From Photobacterium galatheae (GTDB lineage Bacteria; Pseudomonadota; Gammaproteobacteria; Enterobacterales; Vibrionaceae): a stretch of 64,000 bases of DNA. Shown here piece by piece: positions 1 to 9,318 of the stretch; positions within the stretch are counted from its first letter, which is position 1, and every line of letters starts with the position of its first letter. A program made the position numbers and the translations under genes. Below the pieces are notes generated by a model. That model was not told the DNA's origin. It was given only the letters and a program-made list of their open reading frames with translations, and made no database searches. Where the stretch lies: NCBI RefSeq assembly GCF_000695255.1, contig NZ_JMIB01000026.1, positions 62,001 to 126,000 of the forward strand, read 5' to 3'.

Positions 1-2
1 AT

Positions 3-2354
3 AGTCTCGTTAATCTTTCTAGATTAAATATGGAAATGCTAAGGGAAATAAAAGATATAAATATTAATTTAAATCAATCTCATTCGACATATGAAGACGT
101 TGAAAAGTTCTTGAAGGATAAAAAAACAAACAAAGAGTTACTGAAGCGATTTAAATTAAGAGCATTTGCATTGAATGGTTTGATGCAAATGCTTGCATGG
201 ATAAAATTCAATTGTGACGAAATCAATCAAGAAAGCTTAGAAAAATATAAAGTCAGAGAATATCTTTCAAACTATATATTTAGTGATGATTGGAAATTAA
301 ACGCCATGACACAGAATTTAGGCCTTGCTTGGATTAATGGCATTAGATTTGGTGATATGGATGATGGAAAGGTTAAAGAGCTAGAAAATATCAGATATGA
401 TGTATACAACTATGCAAGTGAATTACAAAAAAATAATTCATTGAGTGTATATGTCGCACCATTACCGATAGATAATAAAATATGCATCAGACCACCTGAC
501 AATTACATTTCTGGTGCATTCAATCGGGTTTTTCCTGTTCAGACAAAATTGTTTGAACAAGGAGATGAAAGTCTTTTTGTTGAATTTGCAAATAACTTTT
601 CCATTATCAAGGGTGCGATAAGAGAAGATAATATTGGGTTTTGCAGGCTGCTCATTGCTGATCCGAATAGTGAAAATTGGAAGACTTATCATGATTGGTT
701 AGGCAAAAATAGATCGAACCGTATTTCACCATATCATAAAGTAAAGCTGCAATTAGTCTTAAACACGAAATACGACCAGGTGATGGCAGTTAAACTTGGA
801 TATGATCGAATTGATGGTTTGTGGAATTTAGATGGCCCATCTTATGAAGCATTAATATATCCAATGAAGATTACTGATTTTACTTGCGATCCAGGTGGTG
901 AGTTAGCAGAATACTTTGAAAAACAACAATCTGAAACGCTTTCATCTGTAGAGTTTACACCATTTTATAATTTTGGTGAGGCTAAAATATTTGGCATCAA
1001 GCCTCTGACTTCTAAAGGAAGGATTATCTTTAATGAGTTTATTCATGATTTAAAAGAATCTGCGACTAAAACTTTTCATTATTATAATAAGCTGATGCTG
1101 TCTTTAGATATTCTTGAAGAAGATAAGGAAGTCAGTGATTTTGAACGCTATGTAAATGAAGGTGGTTTCCGCTCAATGAAGTATCGCTTATGGATTAGTG
1201 ATAGTGACGGGGATTTTAAAATGTACCTGCCGAAATGGTTTAGTGATCAAAAGTATGGGACGAAGATCATTAGACTTTTGAATAAGGATATTAAAGTTGG
1301 AGTGCATTCTGAGAATAAATCTGAGGTTACCGTTTATAGGAGATTCGGTGAGAAGGCGTTACATTTAAGAGAGAAAGATACGCTTCATGAATTATTTACC
1401 TTGACCACAGATACGAAAAATTCTCAGCCAGTTCCGATTATTGAGGATATTTCAACTTACGTAGTCGGAATTAAGTCAAAAGAAACTGGCTTGAATATGT
1501 TTACGAAATCTGGAAAATTAAATGATTTTTATTTAAGTAAGCATAGACTTGCTGACAGGAGTTCCTTTGCAGATCTCACCCCAATAGATGAAAACCCTAC
1601 ATCAATATTTGTCATGTTTTTGGCAGAGAAAGATAATATTGAGCATTACAAAACAACTAATCTTGCATGGGACAAACTGGATATGTCTTTACAGTTGATT
1701 CTTGGTATGGATGATGCGGTATTCTCAGCAGAGAAAATAAATCATGGTCCAAGTTTTAGAACAGCATTATGTTTCCAAGGGAAATTATCTTTTAGTGAAT
1801 ATTATGAAAATATGAATAAATCTCATGGGACTAACTATGAAGTTTGGCGTTGGGAAGATGAAATATCTGATGGTGGTAAAGTTCATTATAGTGATGAATT
1901 ACAGAGTTTTGTGAAAGATGCGATGGACAAAATTAAATCAGAGTCAGATGATTTAGATGAAAGTAAAATTTATACAATGTACGCCATGGAAGTACCTTTA
2001 AGTTATTTCTCACCGACTGGGAAGAAAGTGAACGGACTAAGACCATTTGGCGATATATTATCAAGTGGTACACTCACACTATCTCTGGCTGTTTCTCAGT
2101 CAGATACAGCAAATCAGGATGTCTATTCTGGGTTAAGTGAGATTGGTGTTGAAATCCAGCCTATTGGTAATGGCCTATTTTATGCGCCTTGGCTGCAAGA
2201 ACCAGAGTCAGAAAAAGACATGAACAGGGATGCATTTGAAAGATGGAAATTGCTTTCCAAATCTGAGAAGAGAACTCTTGTTCAACACTGGATTAAAGAG
2301 CAAAGAACGGTATTGGAAGCTCCAGCAGACCCCGATCCGAGTTTACTATCATAA
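3..2354 (+). CDS. Large hypothetical protein, 5' end cut by window edge
   Basis: I do not recognise this protein. The frame stays open from base 3 to the stop at 2352-2354. The first ATG is at 30, but the codons before it contain no stop, so the gene probably begins outside the window and at least 774 residues are visible. It is AT-rich, acidic and apparently soluble, with no signal peptide, membrane segment or obvious repeat. The C-terminus ends in a Pro/Asp-rich tail. It is followed by a terminator and then by two paralogous lipoprotein genes with decayed genes between them. Large unknown protein plus duplicated lipoproteins resembles effector/immunity loci such as those of type VI secretion islands, but no toxin domain is visible, so this is context inference only. 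Confidence 0.75.
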   Translation, partial: SLVNLSRLNMEMLREIKDININLNQSHSTYEDVEKFLKDKKTNKELLKRFKLRAFALNGLMQMLAWIKFNCDEINQESLEKYKVREYLSNYIFSDDWKLNAMTQNLGLAWINGIRFGDMDDGKVKELENIRYDVYNYASELQKNNSLSVYVAPLPIDNKICIRPPDNYISGAFNRVFPVQTKLFEQGDESLFVEFANNFSIIKGAIREDNIGFCRLLIADPNSENWKTYHDWLGKNRSNRISPYHKVKLQLVLNTKYDQVMAVKLGYDRIDGLWNLDGPSYEALIYPMKITDFTCDPGGELAEYFEKQQSETLSSVEFTPFYNFGEAKIFGIKPLTSKGRIIFNEFIHDLKESATKTFHYYNKLMLSLDILEEDKEVSDFERYVNEGGFRSMKYRLWISDSDGDFKMYLPKWFSDQKYGTKIIRLLNKDIKVGVHSENKSEVTVYRRFGEKALHLREKDTLHELFTLTTDTKNSQPVPIIEDISTYVVGIKSKETGLNMFTKSGKLNDFYLSKHRLADRSSFADLTPIDENPTSIFVMFLAEKDNIEHYKTTNLAWDKLDMSLQLILGMDDAVFSAEKINHGPSFRTALCFQGKLSFSEYYENMNKSHGTNYEVWRWEDEISDGGKVHYSDELQSFVKDAMDKIKSESDDLDESKIYTMYAMEVPLSYFSPTGKKVNGLRPFGDILSSGTLTLSLAVSQSDTANQDVYSGLSEIGVEIQPIGNGLFYAPWLQEPESEKDMNRDAFERWKLLSKSEKRTLVQHWIKEQRTVLEAPADPDPSLLS

Positions 2355-2358
2355 TTTT

Positions 2359-2387
2359 AAGGCCCTGTTTATCAGGGCTTTATTTTC
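2359..2387 (+). terminator. Intrinsic terminator after the large hypothetical gene
   Basis: A 9-bp stem AAGGCCCTG / CAGGGCTTT (one G-U pair) with a TTTAT loop is followed by TATTTT. It begins 5 bases after the stop codon of the upstream gene. Confidence 0.75.
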
Positions 2388-2390
2388 ATC

Positions 2391-2420
2391 CCTAAACCAC
2401 CGCCTTTAAGATGGTTTAGG
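2391..2420. repeat. Perfect inverted repeat CCTAAACCA / TGGTTTAGG
   Basis: Nine-base arms are separated by 12 bases and lie just after the terminator, upstream of the first lipoprotein gene. There is no T-run, so it is either an operator or a second structural element in the leader of the next transcript. Confidence 0.5.
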
Positions 2421-2568
2421 AATGATTTGATTAAAAATAGTTATCAACTATTTGTTCAGTTCTGAATCTGTCGGGTAAACAGTGCAGAATGAAGCCAAAA
2501 ACATGAATTCGTTATTGTATGCAAAAAGGTGGAAATCATTGGTGGTTCACGAAACAAGTGAGATTAAA

Positions 2569-3717
2569 ATGAAAAGAAAGATAATTTTAAGTGTTGTCGC
2601 TGCGATACTGATATCCGGTTGTGAACAAGAAACGATGACGTCATCGAATACAGAGCATGACTTAGCAGAGCAGAGTACGACATTCGATAGTACGCCAGAT
2701 AAACCCATGAGCATTGTCGAACAGAAAAATGCACAGCATTGGGATGATGGCCGGATATATATTACAGAACATAACTATATTAGTTATCAGAATAATAATG
2801 GCAAGCCCAAGTACTATGTTTTTAAAGCCAAAGAATGGCCGCGTGAAGACTTAAATAATAAAAGTTCATATGATTTACCCCGTGTTGTTTTCCGCTGGGA
2901 TAATGGGGAAGGTGAAACAGATGACTATTATGAAAGAAAAGATAAAGTCTGGAGTATTAAAACGGACGGGACTGATTTACGACTCGTCGCGGATGAATTT
3001 GATGGTAGTGTAAGAGCAATGCGGATGTCACCGAATAATAGATATTTAGCATTGGGATATTGGGCAGACTCTGGTGTACATAAAGTTATAAAAGACTTGA
3101 AAACAGGTGAATATATTGATTTGGGTAAGGAATATGGTTTTCCGAATTTTTTATGGTCGGAGACAAGTGACTATCTGTATTTCTTTGAAAACAGAAAAAC
3201 TTATAAGTATAACATTCAAGAAAAAAGTATTACTGAAGTTGATGTTCAGTTTAATAAAGACTCAGTAATTTATGATGGAAAGAGATTTGTTGTCAATAAA
3301 CATGGGGTCGCTGTATATAATGAAGGGAATAATAAGCTTTTATATAGTGTTAGTGTGGATCTTAACTCTAAACAATTAGAAAAATTTGTTTTTAAAGAGA
3401 AAGGAATTAGCCCGGGAGGTAAGTACGCCTGGGGAGAATCAAGTGAGTATCGATTTTTAATTGACGTGAATAATAGGAAAATATATCAAGAAAAAATAGA
3501 TCTTTCCAAACCGGGTGATTATGAAATGTTAAATATTTTAAGTTTGGATGCAAAATTTGCACGAAGCGGCGGATCTGCACAAGTTTTCTTATTTAGTCTT
3601 GATGAGGAAAAAAGAATAAAAAAATCTCAAGTTTGGAAGCAAATTGGTACTGGACACAGTGCAACTGAGTCTTCCCTATATAATGCCTTTGCGAACAATG
3701 GCAGTTTTGAAAAATAG
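2569..3717 (+). CDS. Lipoprotein with beta-propeller-like repeats (paralogue A)
   Basis: This is a 382-residue predicted outer- or inner-membrane lipoprotein. The chosen ATG gives a signal peptide MKRKIILSVVAAILISGC whose lipobox (ISGC) places the lipidated Cys at residue 18. An upstream in-frame ATG at 2482 would put about 29 non-signal residues in front and is less likely. The mature part contains WD40/TolB-like stretches such as RMSPNNRYLALGYW and GISPGGKYAWGES, suggesting a beta-propeller. It is closely similar along its length to the frameshifted gene at 4244-5372, for example WPREDL, DLPRVVFRWDNG and VWSIKTDGTDLRLVADEFDG. Tandem lipoprotein paralogues beside a large unknown protein suggest an immunity or surface-protection role, which is inference. 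Confidence 0.8.
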   Translation: MKRKIILSVVAAILISGCEQETMTSSNTEHDLAEQSTTFDSTPDKPMSIVEQKNAQHWDDGRIYITEHNYISYQNNNGKPKYYVFKAKEWPREDLNNKSSYDLPRVVFRWDNGEGETDDYYERKDKVWSIKTDGTDLRLVADEFDGSVRAMRMSPNNRYLALGYWADSGVHKVIKDLKTGEYIDLGKEYGFPNFLWSETSDYLYFFENRKTYKYNIQEKSITEVDVQFNKDSVIYDGKRFVVNKHGVAVYNEGNNKLLYSVSVDLNSKQLEKFVFKEKGISPGGKYAWGESSEYRFLIDVNNRKIYQEKIDLSKPGDYEMLNILSLDAKFARSGGSAQVFLFSLDEEKRIKKSQVWKQIGTGHSATESSLYNAFANNGSFEK

Positions 3718-3726
3718 GAAGTAACT

Positions 3727-4216
3727 ATGTTGTTTGAAGTATGTTTAGCGCCAAATTATTATATTTTTCCTGTATCTTTCAAAAAGGTATTTAATAAAAA
3801 ATGCAAGATTTGAATATCCTAGTTGACATGATAAATCAGATATTAGAGAAGATAGTGAGCTGAAAAATGTTCGACTTTTCCAATTGATTCCTGTTATTTC
3901 TTTAAATAATAGTGGTCAACATGATATATGGGAAACGGACTCCAACTATCGTTTGTGTTCACTGAGACATGGTAATTAAGGTAAAGAAGGTGAAATGGAT
4001 AAAAATCATTCAATTCTTTCGCATTCCAACCCGATACATGTTATCTGAGAAGCTGTGATTTCATTGATAAAAAGCATCAAATGTTCCGCTTTTCTGGTTG
4101 GCCGAGTGAAGTAAAAAAGTCACATTGAGCCGAACGAATAAGGCAGTGAAGAGTTTGATGTGATTGAACCTGTAATTATTTATAAATATATAGATATCAG
4201 TGAGTTATTCAATTAA
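3727..4216 (+). pseudogene. Decayed gene of unknown function, several frameshifts and stops
   Basis: No intact reading frame exists here, but coherent protein-like pieces appear in successive frames on the plus strand. They are a start MLFEVCLAPNYYIFPVSF at 3727, then MQDLNILVDMINQILEKI, then SELKNVRLFQLIPVISLNN and IWETDSNYRLCSLRHGN, then FIDKKHQMFRFSGWPSEVKK, and finally GSEEFDVIEPVIIYKYIDIS ending at 4216. The start lies 9 bases after the stop of paralogue A, with AGGAAG before it; paralogue B is followed in the same way by another decayed gene. The pieces do not match a family I know. I read it as the eroded partner gene of paralogue A. Confidence 0.5.
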
Positions 4217-4243
4217 ACGTTGGCACAGGAAAGAATGATTGTT

Positions 4244-5372
4244 ATGAAAGAAAATATAAAATCAGCACTGAAATTAAGCTTATTAAGTACTTTGCTGCTT
4301 GTTGGTTGCTGGCAAGATGAGGCCAGCGTTGAAAGTAAGCAACCGAAAAAAGAACTGACTATTGTAGAGCAAAAAAATGCTCAAAAAAGGGAAGATGGTC
4401 GGATATATATTACAGAGCATAACTATATTATGCTATCAGGATAATAATGGAAAGCCCAAATACTATGTTTATAAAGCCAAAGAATGGCCGCGTGAAGACT
4501 TGAGTAATGAGAGTTCATATGACTTACCGCGTGTTGTTTTCCGCTGGGATAATGGTGGCAGAGATAGCTCACCAAAAGATGATTATTATGAACGAAAAGA
4601 TAAAGTCTGGAGTATTAAAACGGATGGGACTGACCTAAGACTTGTTGCAGATGAGTTTGATGGTCAGATTCGATTGATGCGTATATCACCTAATAATCGC
4701 TATCTAGCTTTAGCATACACAAATGATAAAGGCATGTTTAAAGTCATTAAAGATTTGAAAACTGGAGAGTACATTGAACTTGGTAAATCTCGTGGTTATC
4801 CAGAGTTTTTATGGGCAGAAGATAGCAGCTATTTATATTTCACAGACCAATGGAAAGATTGGAAGTACACACTATCCTCGAATAAAGTTGAAAAAACTGA
4901 TGCGGTTTATAATGAGAACTCAGTAATATATAATGGTCGAAGATATGTAACGTCTGAACTGGGAGTTGGTGTTTATAAAGAAGAAGCAGGAGAAAAGTTG
5001 TATTCAATAGTTCCTGATGATAAAAGTGAATTTAATATACGAAAATTTCTTAAAAAATCTATAAGTCCAACAGGACGGTATGTATGGGCACAGACCTCCG
5101 AGCGGAGATACCTAATAGATACTTATAAAAAATCATTTCAATCTGAGGTTATCGATAATTCTGTTCCTGGTAATCTTGAAATGTTGCATATTCTTGGTTA
5201 TGAGGCGAAATATGCACGTAGTGGAGGCGGTGCACAGATATTCCAATTTAAGATGGATGATGATAAGAAAATTGGAAGCGAAGAAAAATGGTTGCAAATT
5301 GGATCAGGCCATAGTGCTACAGATGCTTCACTTTATAATGCTTTTGTAAATCATGGCAGTTTTGAAAAATAG
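4244..5372 (+). pseudogene. Lipoprotein paralogue B, disrupted by a single-base frameshift
   Basis: This is a second copy of the gene at 2569-3717. It starts with MKENIKSALKLSLLSTLLLVGC, a signal peptide with lipobox LVGC, and AGGAAAG lies upstream. The frame runs to a stop at 4442-4444, but the homology to paralogue A continues without interruption in the next frame. At the site, paralogue A reads CAT AAC TAT ATT AGT TAT CAG, while this copy reads CAT AAC TAT ATT A TGC TAT CAG. One extra A near 4431-4433 accounts for the shift. The downstream part (to 5372) is otherwise intact and ends with the same GHSAT...SLYNAF...GSFEK as its paralogue, so the event is recent, or a sequencing error. Confidence 0.8.
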
Positions 5373-5381
5373 GAAGTGACA

Positions 5382-5863
5382 ATGTTTTCCTCTGTGCAAA
5401 AAACCTATCAACAAATTGAAGCCCTGAAAGGTGATCCGGCCAAACTGGATGCCGCTGCAACGCATTGGATGAACTTTCTGTTTATTCGAAAGGTAAAGCT
5501 TCTGAACCACAGGAACATACTTCCGATATTCAGTCAGCACAACTCCATACCGTTATTGAAGGGGAAGATATGTCATGGTTGAGTCATCAGTGTGCGGTTT
5601 TTGAGCAGTTTACTGCAATGAAAACTACTGTGGCGTATGTGGAGGGTCATAATAATGGATTGAAAGTGACTCTTGAACGAGGTTTGGACATCAGGATGTC
5701 GCTGTTGCTTTGATAACAGTAAATATTCTAGTGCGAGTTCTTTTAAGTTCGAAATGATGTCGTTCGCTATGATTTTGGCTGCGCGCAGGTTGATATGTAT
5801 AACATCGCTTTCCGGCCTCAAGGATTTGTGGTTGCATCAGATGTTCCCGTTCTTCATGATTGA
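5382..5863 (+). pseudogene. Decayed gene downstream of paralogue B
   Basis: A good start (AGGAAG then ATG at 5382) opens with MFSSVQKTYQQIEALKGDPA and KLDAAATHWM. The sense then moves to another frame (DELSVYSKGKASEPQEHTSD; GEDMSWLSHQCAVFEQFTAM) and later to a third (GHQDVAVALITVNILVRVLL; DVVRYDFGCAQVDMYNIAF; RPQGFVVASDVPVLHD) ending at 5863. At least two or three frameshifts are needed to restore one protein. The opening GDPA-x-L-x-A-A-A-x-x-W pattern loosely recalls helical domains at the N-terminus of some secreted polymorphic toxins, but this is only a weak resemblance. It sits where the eroded gene after paralogue A also sits. Confidence 0.55.
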
Positions 5864-5891
5864 CTTCTCTCAAGCTCACGATGAATGAAAA

Positions 5892-6386
5892 ATGATAGAA
5901 ATCCAAACAGGAACCATCACGCATGTCCCGGCAATCACAGCCCTATTGAATCATTACATTGAGCACACAAACGCGCGGTTTGAAACCGAGCCGATGACGC
6001 TGGGGAATCGTAATAACTGGTTTGCACAGTTTCAGCCAGATTCCCCGCATCAACTTTTTGTTGCGGTCGAAAATCAGACCGTGATTGGCTTTGCTTGCAG
6101 TCAGCCTTATCGACCAAGCCTGGCTTTCGCCGAAACGGTTGAAGTGACCATTTATCTCCATCCGGATGCTAAAAGGCAAGGGACAGGCAGCGCACTCATG
6201 CAGGCAATTCTCGGGGCGCTGGCAAGTCAGTCGGTGCATTGTGTGCTGTCAGGGATCGCGCTACCGAATGACGCCTCCGTGGCGTTGCATCAAAAGTTCG
6301 GATTCACAGAAGTGGGCGTTTTTCAAAACTACGCCAGAAAAAACGGTGAGCGCATCAGTTCTCTCTGGATGCAAAAACTGTTTTGA
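5892..6386 (+). CDS. GNAT family N-acetyltransferase (PAT-like)
   Basis: This 164-residue protein has the GNAT fold expected of phosphinothricin/methionine-sulfoximine-type N-acetyltransferases, which transfer acetyl from acetyl-CoA to small amines or amino-acid analogues. The opening IEIQTGTITHVPAITALLNH and the phrase TNARFETEPMT resemble the Pat/YncA group. The acetyl-CoA binding loop is near residues 95-105 (AKRQGTGSALM), and the late LHQKFGFTEVGVFQNYARK motif is typical of the family C-terminus. The gene marks the return to higher-GC core sequence after the decayed left island. Its real substrate cannot be told from sequence. Confidence 0.85.
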   Translation: MIEIQTGTITHVPAITALLNHYIEHTNARFETEPMTLGNRNNWFAQFQPDSPHQLFVAVENQTVIGFACSQPYRPSLAFAETVEVTIYLHPDAKRQGTGSALMQAILGALASQSVHCVLSGIALPNDASVALHQKFGFTEVGVFQNYARKNGERISSLWMQKLF

Positions 6387-6498
6387 GAATCAATGGAAGC
6401 TATTTCATGCTTTGGGTTCTGTGTGCCAGCTATACTCAAACCGATTGCATGAAGCAGTAGCAGTCTGAGTTCATCATGAATCTGATCGAGGAAAAGTC

Positions 6499-6846
6499 AT
6501 GAAATACACAGGAAGCTGCCACTGCGGAAAAATTGCGTTTGAAGTCGAAGGGAAAATTCAGGAAGCGCTGGCATGTAATTGCTCCATTTGTCGGCGAAAA
6601 GGGTCTTTATTGTGGTTTGTTTCTCGCAGTGAGTTTCGGCTACTCACACCAGAGAATGCAGTAAGCACTTACACTTTCCATCAGCATGTGATTCAACATC
6701 ATTTCTGTCCGAACTGTGGTATTCATCCTTACGCTGAAGGCAAAGATCAACGAGGCAATGCGATGGTTGCGGTGAATATTCGTTGTTTGGACGAGTTTGA
6801 TTTGGATGCTATCCCGGTGAAGTATTTCGATGGTCGCACGTTGTAA
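6499..6846 (+). CDS. GFA family (glutathione-dependent formaldehyde-activating enzyme-like) zinc protein
   Basis: This is a 115-residue single-domain protein of the GFA/CENP-V fold. It shows the family's zinc-binding cysteines: CHCG near residues 7-10, CNCSICRRKG near 27-36, and FCPNCGIHPYAEG near 74-86. Named for formaldehyde activation with glutathione, most members have no proven activity, so the function is known only at fold level. AGGAAA lies upstream of the ATG. The gene stands alone between a GNAT and an AraC regulator. Confidence 0.85.
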   Translation: MKYTGSCHCGKIAFEVEGKIQEALACNCSICRRKGSLLWFVSRSEFRLLTPENAVSTYTFHQHVIQHHFCPNCGIHPYAEGKDQRGNAMVAVNIRCLDEFDLDAIPVKYFDGRTL

Positions 6847-6929
6847 TCCATATGGATGGATGTGATGATGTATTCTGTTGCACAAGGAAGAATGGGGCAA
6901 ATGGTCGGACGTTGTGAGGTCATTTCTCT

Positions 6930-6976
6930 ATGATTTTAGGAAAAATGATTTTCGGTAAAAATGGTTCTAGGTAAAG
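6930..6976 (+). repeat. Tandem imperfect repeat around the start of the AraC gene
   Basis: Three adjacent copies of a 15-16 base unit begin at 6930, 6945 and 6961: ATGATTTTAGGAAAA, ATGATTTTCGGTAAAA and ATGGTTCTAGGTAAAG. Each begins with an ATG. The first two are in frame with each other, and the 16-base second unit moves the third into the frame of the AraC gene. Confidence 0.6.
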
Positions 6977-7809
6977 AAGGAAAAACCTTGCGGGGAACAC
7001 ACAGCACAAAGGAATTTTCGAAGCTTTGGCGACCGGCACAGAATCCTGAGATTGAGCTTTTGTCGGCTTCGTTTCAGCGGTTTGAGTTTTCCCGGCACTG
7101 GCATGATGAACTGGCGATTGGTGTCATTGAGTCTGGCGCGGAAGGTCTTTTTTATCGGGGGAATAATCTTGTTGTCCCTCAACATCAAATTGTTGCGATT
7201 AATCCTTCTGAAGTCCATACGGGGTTTTCTGGCTGTGAGCAGGGATGGCGCTATCGAATGTTCTATTTACCGCCAGAGTTTATCGCGAGTCATTTCCAGG
7301 CCAGTGAAAAACATGTCGAGCCAGTGATTAACACCTCTTTAATTCGAGACCCGGCTTTGTTCGGCCTGCTTTTACAGTGTCATATGGCTTTAGAAGTGCC
7401 CAGTCTGGATTTAACACAGTCGTCGCTGTTAACCCTCGCTCTGGAACAACTCTTTACCCAATATGGTACGGCAAAGTCTGATCGTGATATCACAGGAAAA
7501 GCGACGGACCGGACGAAACAAGTCCGGGATTATCTTCATGACCACTGGCAGGAGAATGTTTCGTTAGAAGCGCTTGAAACAGTCAGCGGTTTGACGAAAT
7601 TTCAGCTCATTCGTTATTTCAAAGCCCATTATGGGCTGACACCGCATCAGTTTTTGCTGCTGTTGAAAGTACAGAAAGCTAAAGGGTTACTGATGAGTGG
7701 TCATAGTTGTGTCGACACGGCATTAAGCTGTGGCTTCTTCGACCAAAGCCACTTCACCCGCAATTTCAAACGTGCTTTTGGCGTACCGCCCAAGCATTAC
7801 ATGGTTTAA
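6961..7809 (+). CDS. AraC family transcriptional regulator
   Basis: This 282-residue regulator has an N-terminal AraC-type cupin sensing domain (HWHDELAIGVIESG near residues 46-60, ending about residue 160). The C-terminus carries the paired helix-turn-helix DNA-binding domain (VSLEALETVSGLTKFQLIRY and CVDTALSCGFFDQSHFTRNF, then FGVPPKHYM). The nearest downstream gene is a LysE-type exporter 82 bases away. AraC genes of this architecture often control an adjacent LysE exporter, so that is the likely target. The ATG at 6961 lies in a tandem repeat; a TTG at 6988, preceded by GAAGGA, is a plausible alternative start. Confidence 0.88.
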   Translation: MVLGKEGKTLRGTHSTKEFSKLWRPAQNPEIELLSASFQRFEFSRHWHDELAIGVIESGAEGLFYRGNNLVVPQHQIVAINPSEVHTGFSGCEQGWRYRMFYLPPEFIASHFQASEKHVEPVINTSLIRDPALFGLLLQCHMALEVPSLDLTQSSLLTLALEQLFTQYGTAKSDRDITGKATDRTKQVRDYLHDHWQENVSLEALETVSGLTKFQLIRYFKAHYGLTPHQFLLLLKVQKAKGLLMSGHSCVDTALSCGFFDQSHFTRNFKRAFGVPPKHYMV

Positions 7810-7891
7810 CCTGCTCGCCTGCAATTTTATACAAGAACAAATCACTGCCAAGCAATACCATGAGGTCACTGTTGAATCTGGAGGTGAATTC

Positions 7892-8521
7892 ATGAGTTTT
7901 TTATTGCTGTGGTTAGGGGTGATGTTTCCCTTGGTTTTTAGTCCGGGGCCGGCCAATATCGTGTTTGCGGCATCCGGAGCCAGTGTTGGTGTTCGGCGCT
8001 CAATCCCTTTATTGCTGGGCATTGATTTTGTATTCGTGATTAAGTCTCTGTTGATTGGGCTGGGTTTAGGGGCACTGATTCACGAACACCCAATGGTTTT
8101 GCAGCTTCTGCAGGTCGCTGGCGCATGCTATATCATGTATCTGGCCAAGGGTTTTTTGAAAACCAGTTTGCATCAGGCCAATGGGCCACTGAAACATCTG
8201 GGGTTTACCGATGGTGTCCTCATTCAATTGCTGAATAGCAAAGGATGGTTGTTGGTTCTGCTCATGTTTTCCCTGTTTTCAGAGAAAGCGCAGCATGAAT
8301 TCGGCGATCATGCCGTCTGGGTACTGATTGTATGGCTTGCGGTTCTGAATATTTCCATGCACTTCGTCTGGATTTGGGCGGGCGGTTTACTGGCAAAACT
8401 TTCTGGGAACCGGAAAAATCAAAAAATTCAGGGATTCATCTATTTTTCCCTGATGATGGTCGTCGCGATCTGGTTGCTGGTGGATAACCCGCTTTGGCAA
8501 CACCTCGTGTCATCGGTCTGA
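7892..8521 (+). CDS. LysE family amino-acid exporter
   Basis: This 209-residue inner-membrane protein is predicted to have about six membrane segments. The LysE/RhtB signature SPGPANIVFAASGASVGVRR lies near residues 18-37, and QLLNSKGWLL near 115-124 corresponds to the conserved central motif. Members export amino acids or their analogues using the proton motive force. The ATG at 7892 is preceded by GGAGGTG at good spacing. It lies just downstream of an AraC regulator that probably controls it, and a second LysE-type gene (leuE-like) follows on the same strand. Confidence 0.85.
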   Translation: MSFLLLWLGVMFPLVFSPGPANIVFAASGASVGVRRSIPLLLGIDFVFVIKSLLIGLGLGALIHEHPMVLQLLQVAGACYIMYLAKGFLKTSLHQANGPLKHLGFTDGVLIQLLNSKGWLLVLLMFSLFSEKAQHEFGDHAVWVLIVWLAVLNISMHFVWIWAGGLLAKLSGNRKNQKIQGFIYFSLMMVVAIWLLVDNPLWQHLVSSV

Positions 8522-8632
8522 TGCTGTGTTCATGCTGTGAAATCGCACGTTTAAGCTTCAATTGCATCCCTGTTGAAACGGTTTATAGTGCTGTAAAACA
8601 GTTAGAATTCGGATCGTTGAAGGTGAGGGGCG

Positions 8633-9271
8633 ATGTTTGCAGATTATGGCGTATTGAATTTCTGGGCTTATGTTGTCGGGGCGATGTTTATCGTCCTTTT
8701 ACCTGGCCCTAATTCATTGTTTGTTTTGAAAACCGGCATGAGTCAGGGAATCCGTGCGGGTTATCTGGCGGCTTCGGGGGTATTTATCGGGGATGCCGCG
8801 TTGATCTTCTGCGCCTATGCGGGCGTGGCAACCCTGATTCAGACGACGCCGATCCTCTTTACACTGGTACGTTATCTGGGGGCGATTTATCTGCTGATTC
8901 TTGGCGGGAAGATTGTTTACAACGCCTTTCAGTCCGGTGCGTCTGAAGATGCCTTACCGACTGCTGCCGGTCAGCGGGTCTTCCGAAAGGCGCTCATCCT
9001 CAGTCTGACCAATCCGAAAGCGATTTTGTTTTACGTTTCTTTCTTTGTGCAGTTTATTGATATGACATACGACAGCCCCGGGATTCCCTTCCTGATCCTG
9101 GCTGCGGTACTGGAATGCTTCAGCCTGATTTTTCTCAGTGTTCTGATAGTCGCCGGCTCTTATGTGACCCGGCTGGTCAAAGCGAGCAAGCGAGCCCAGC
9201 GATTTGGTAATACGCTGATGGGGACACTGTTTATTGGCTTTGCAGCCCGGCTGGCATTATCGAACGCGTGA
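8633..9271 (+). CDS. leuE: Leucine efflux protein LeuE
   Basis: This 212-residue inner-membrane exporter is strongly similar to Escherichia coli LeuE from its first residues ([20 protein letters not shown]). Shared stretches include [28 protein letters not shown] and [20 protein letters not shown], and the C-terminus is GFAARLAL. LeuE exports leucine and some analogues and belongs to the RhtB/LysE superfamily, with about six membrane segments. The upstream sequence contains GGTGAGGGG in front of the ATG. It stands alone, and an inverted repeat closes the transcription unit. Confidence 0.9.
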   Translation: MFADYGVLNFWAYVVGAMFIVLLPGPNSLFVLKTGMSQGIRAGYLAASGVFIGDAALIFCAYAGVATLIQTTPILFTLVRYLGAIYLLILGGKIVYNAFQSGASEDALPTAAGQRVFRKALILSLTNPKAILFYVSFFVQFIDMTYDSPGIPFLILAAVLECFSLIFLSVLIVAGSYVTRLVKASKRAQRFGNTLMGTLFIGFAARLALSNA

Positions 9272-9292
9272 GTGTGTGAACAATTCAAACCA

Positions 9293-9318
9293 AGGCTCAG
9301 GGATGATCGCCTGAGCCT
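9293..9318 (+). terminator. Hairpin after leuE
   Basis: A perfect 9-bp stem AGGCTCAGG / CCTGAGCCT has an 8-base loop. It lies 22 bases after the leuE stop and lacks a strong T-run, so termination is likely but not certain. Confidence 0.5.

Noticed and set aside
3-2354. Specific type VI effector or Tc-toxin assignment for the large left-edge protein
   Set aside because: No recognisable effector motif was seen; only the neighbouring duplicated lipoproteins hint at it.
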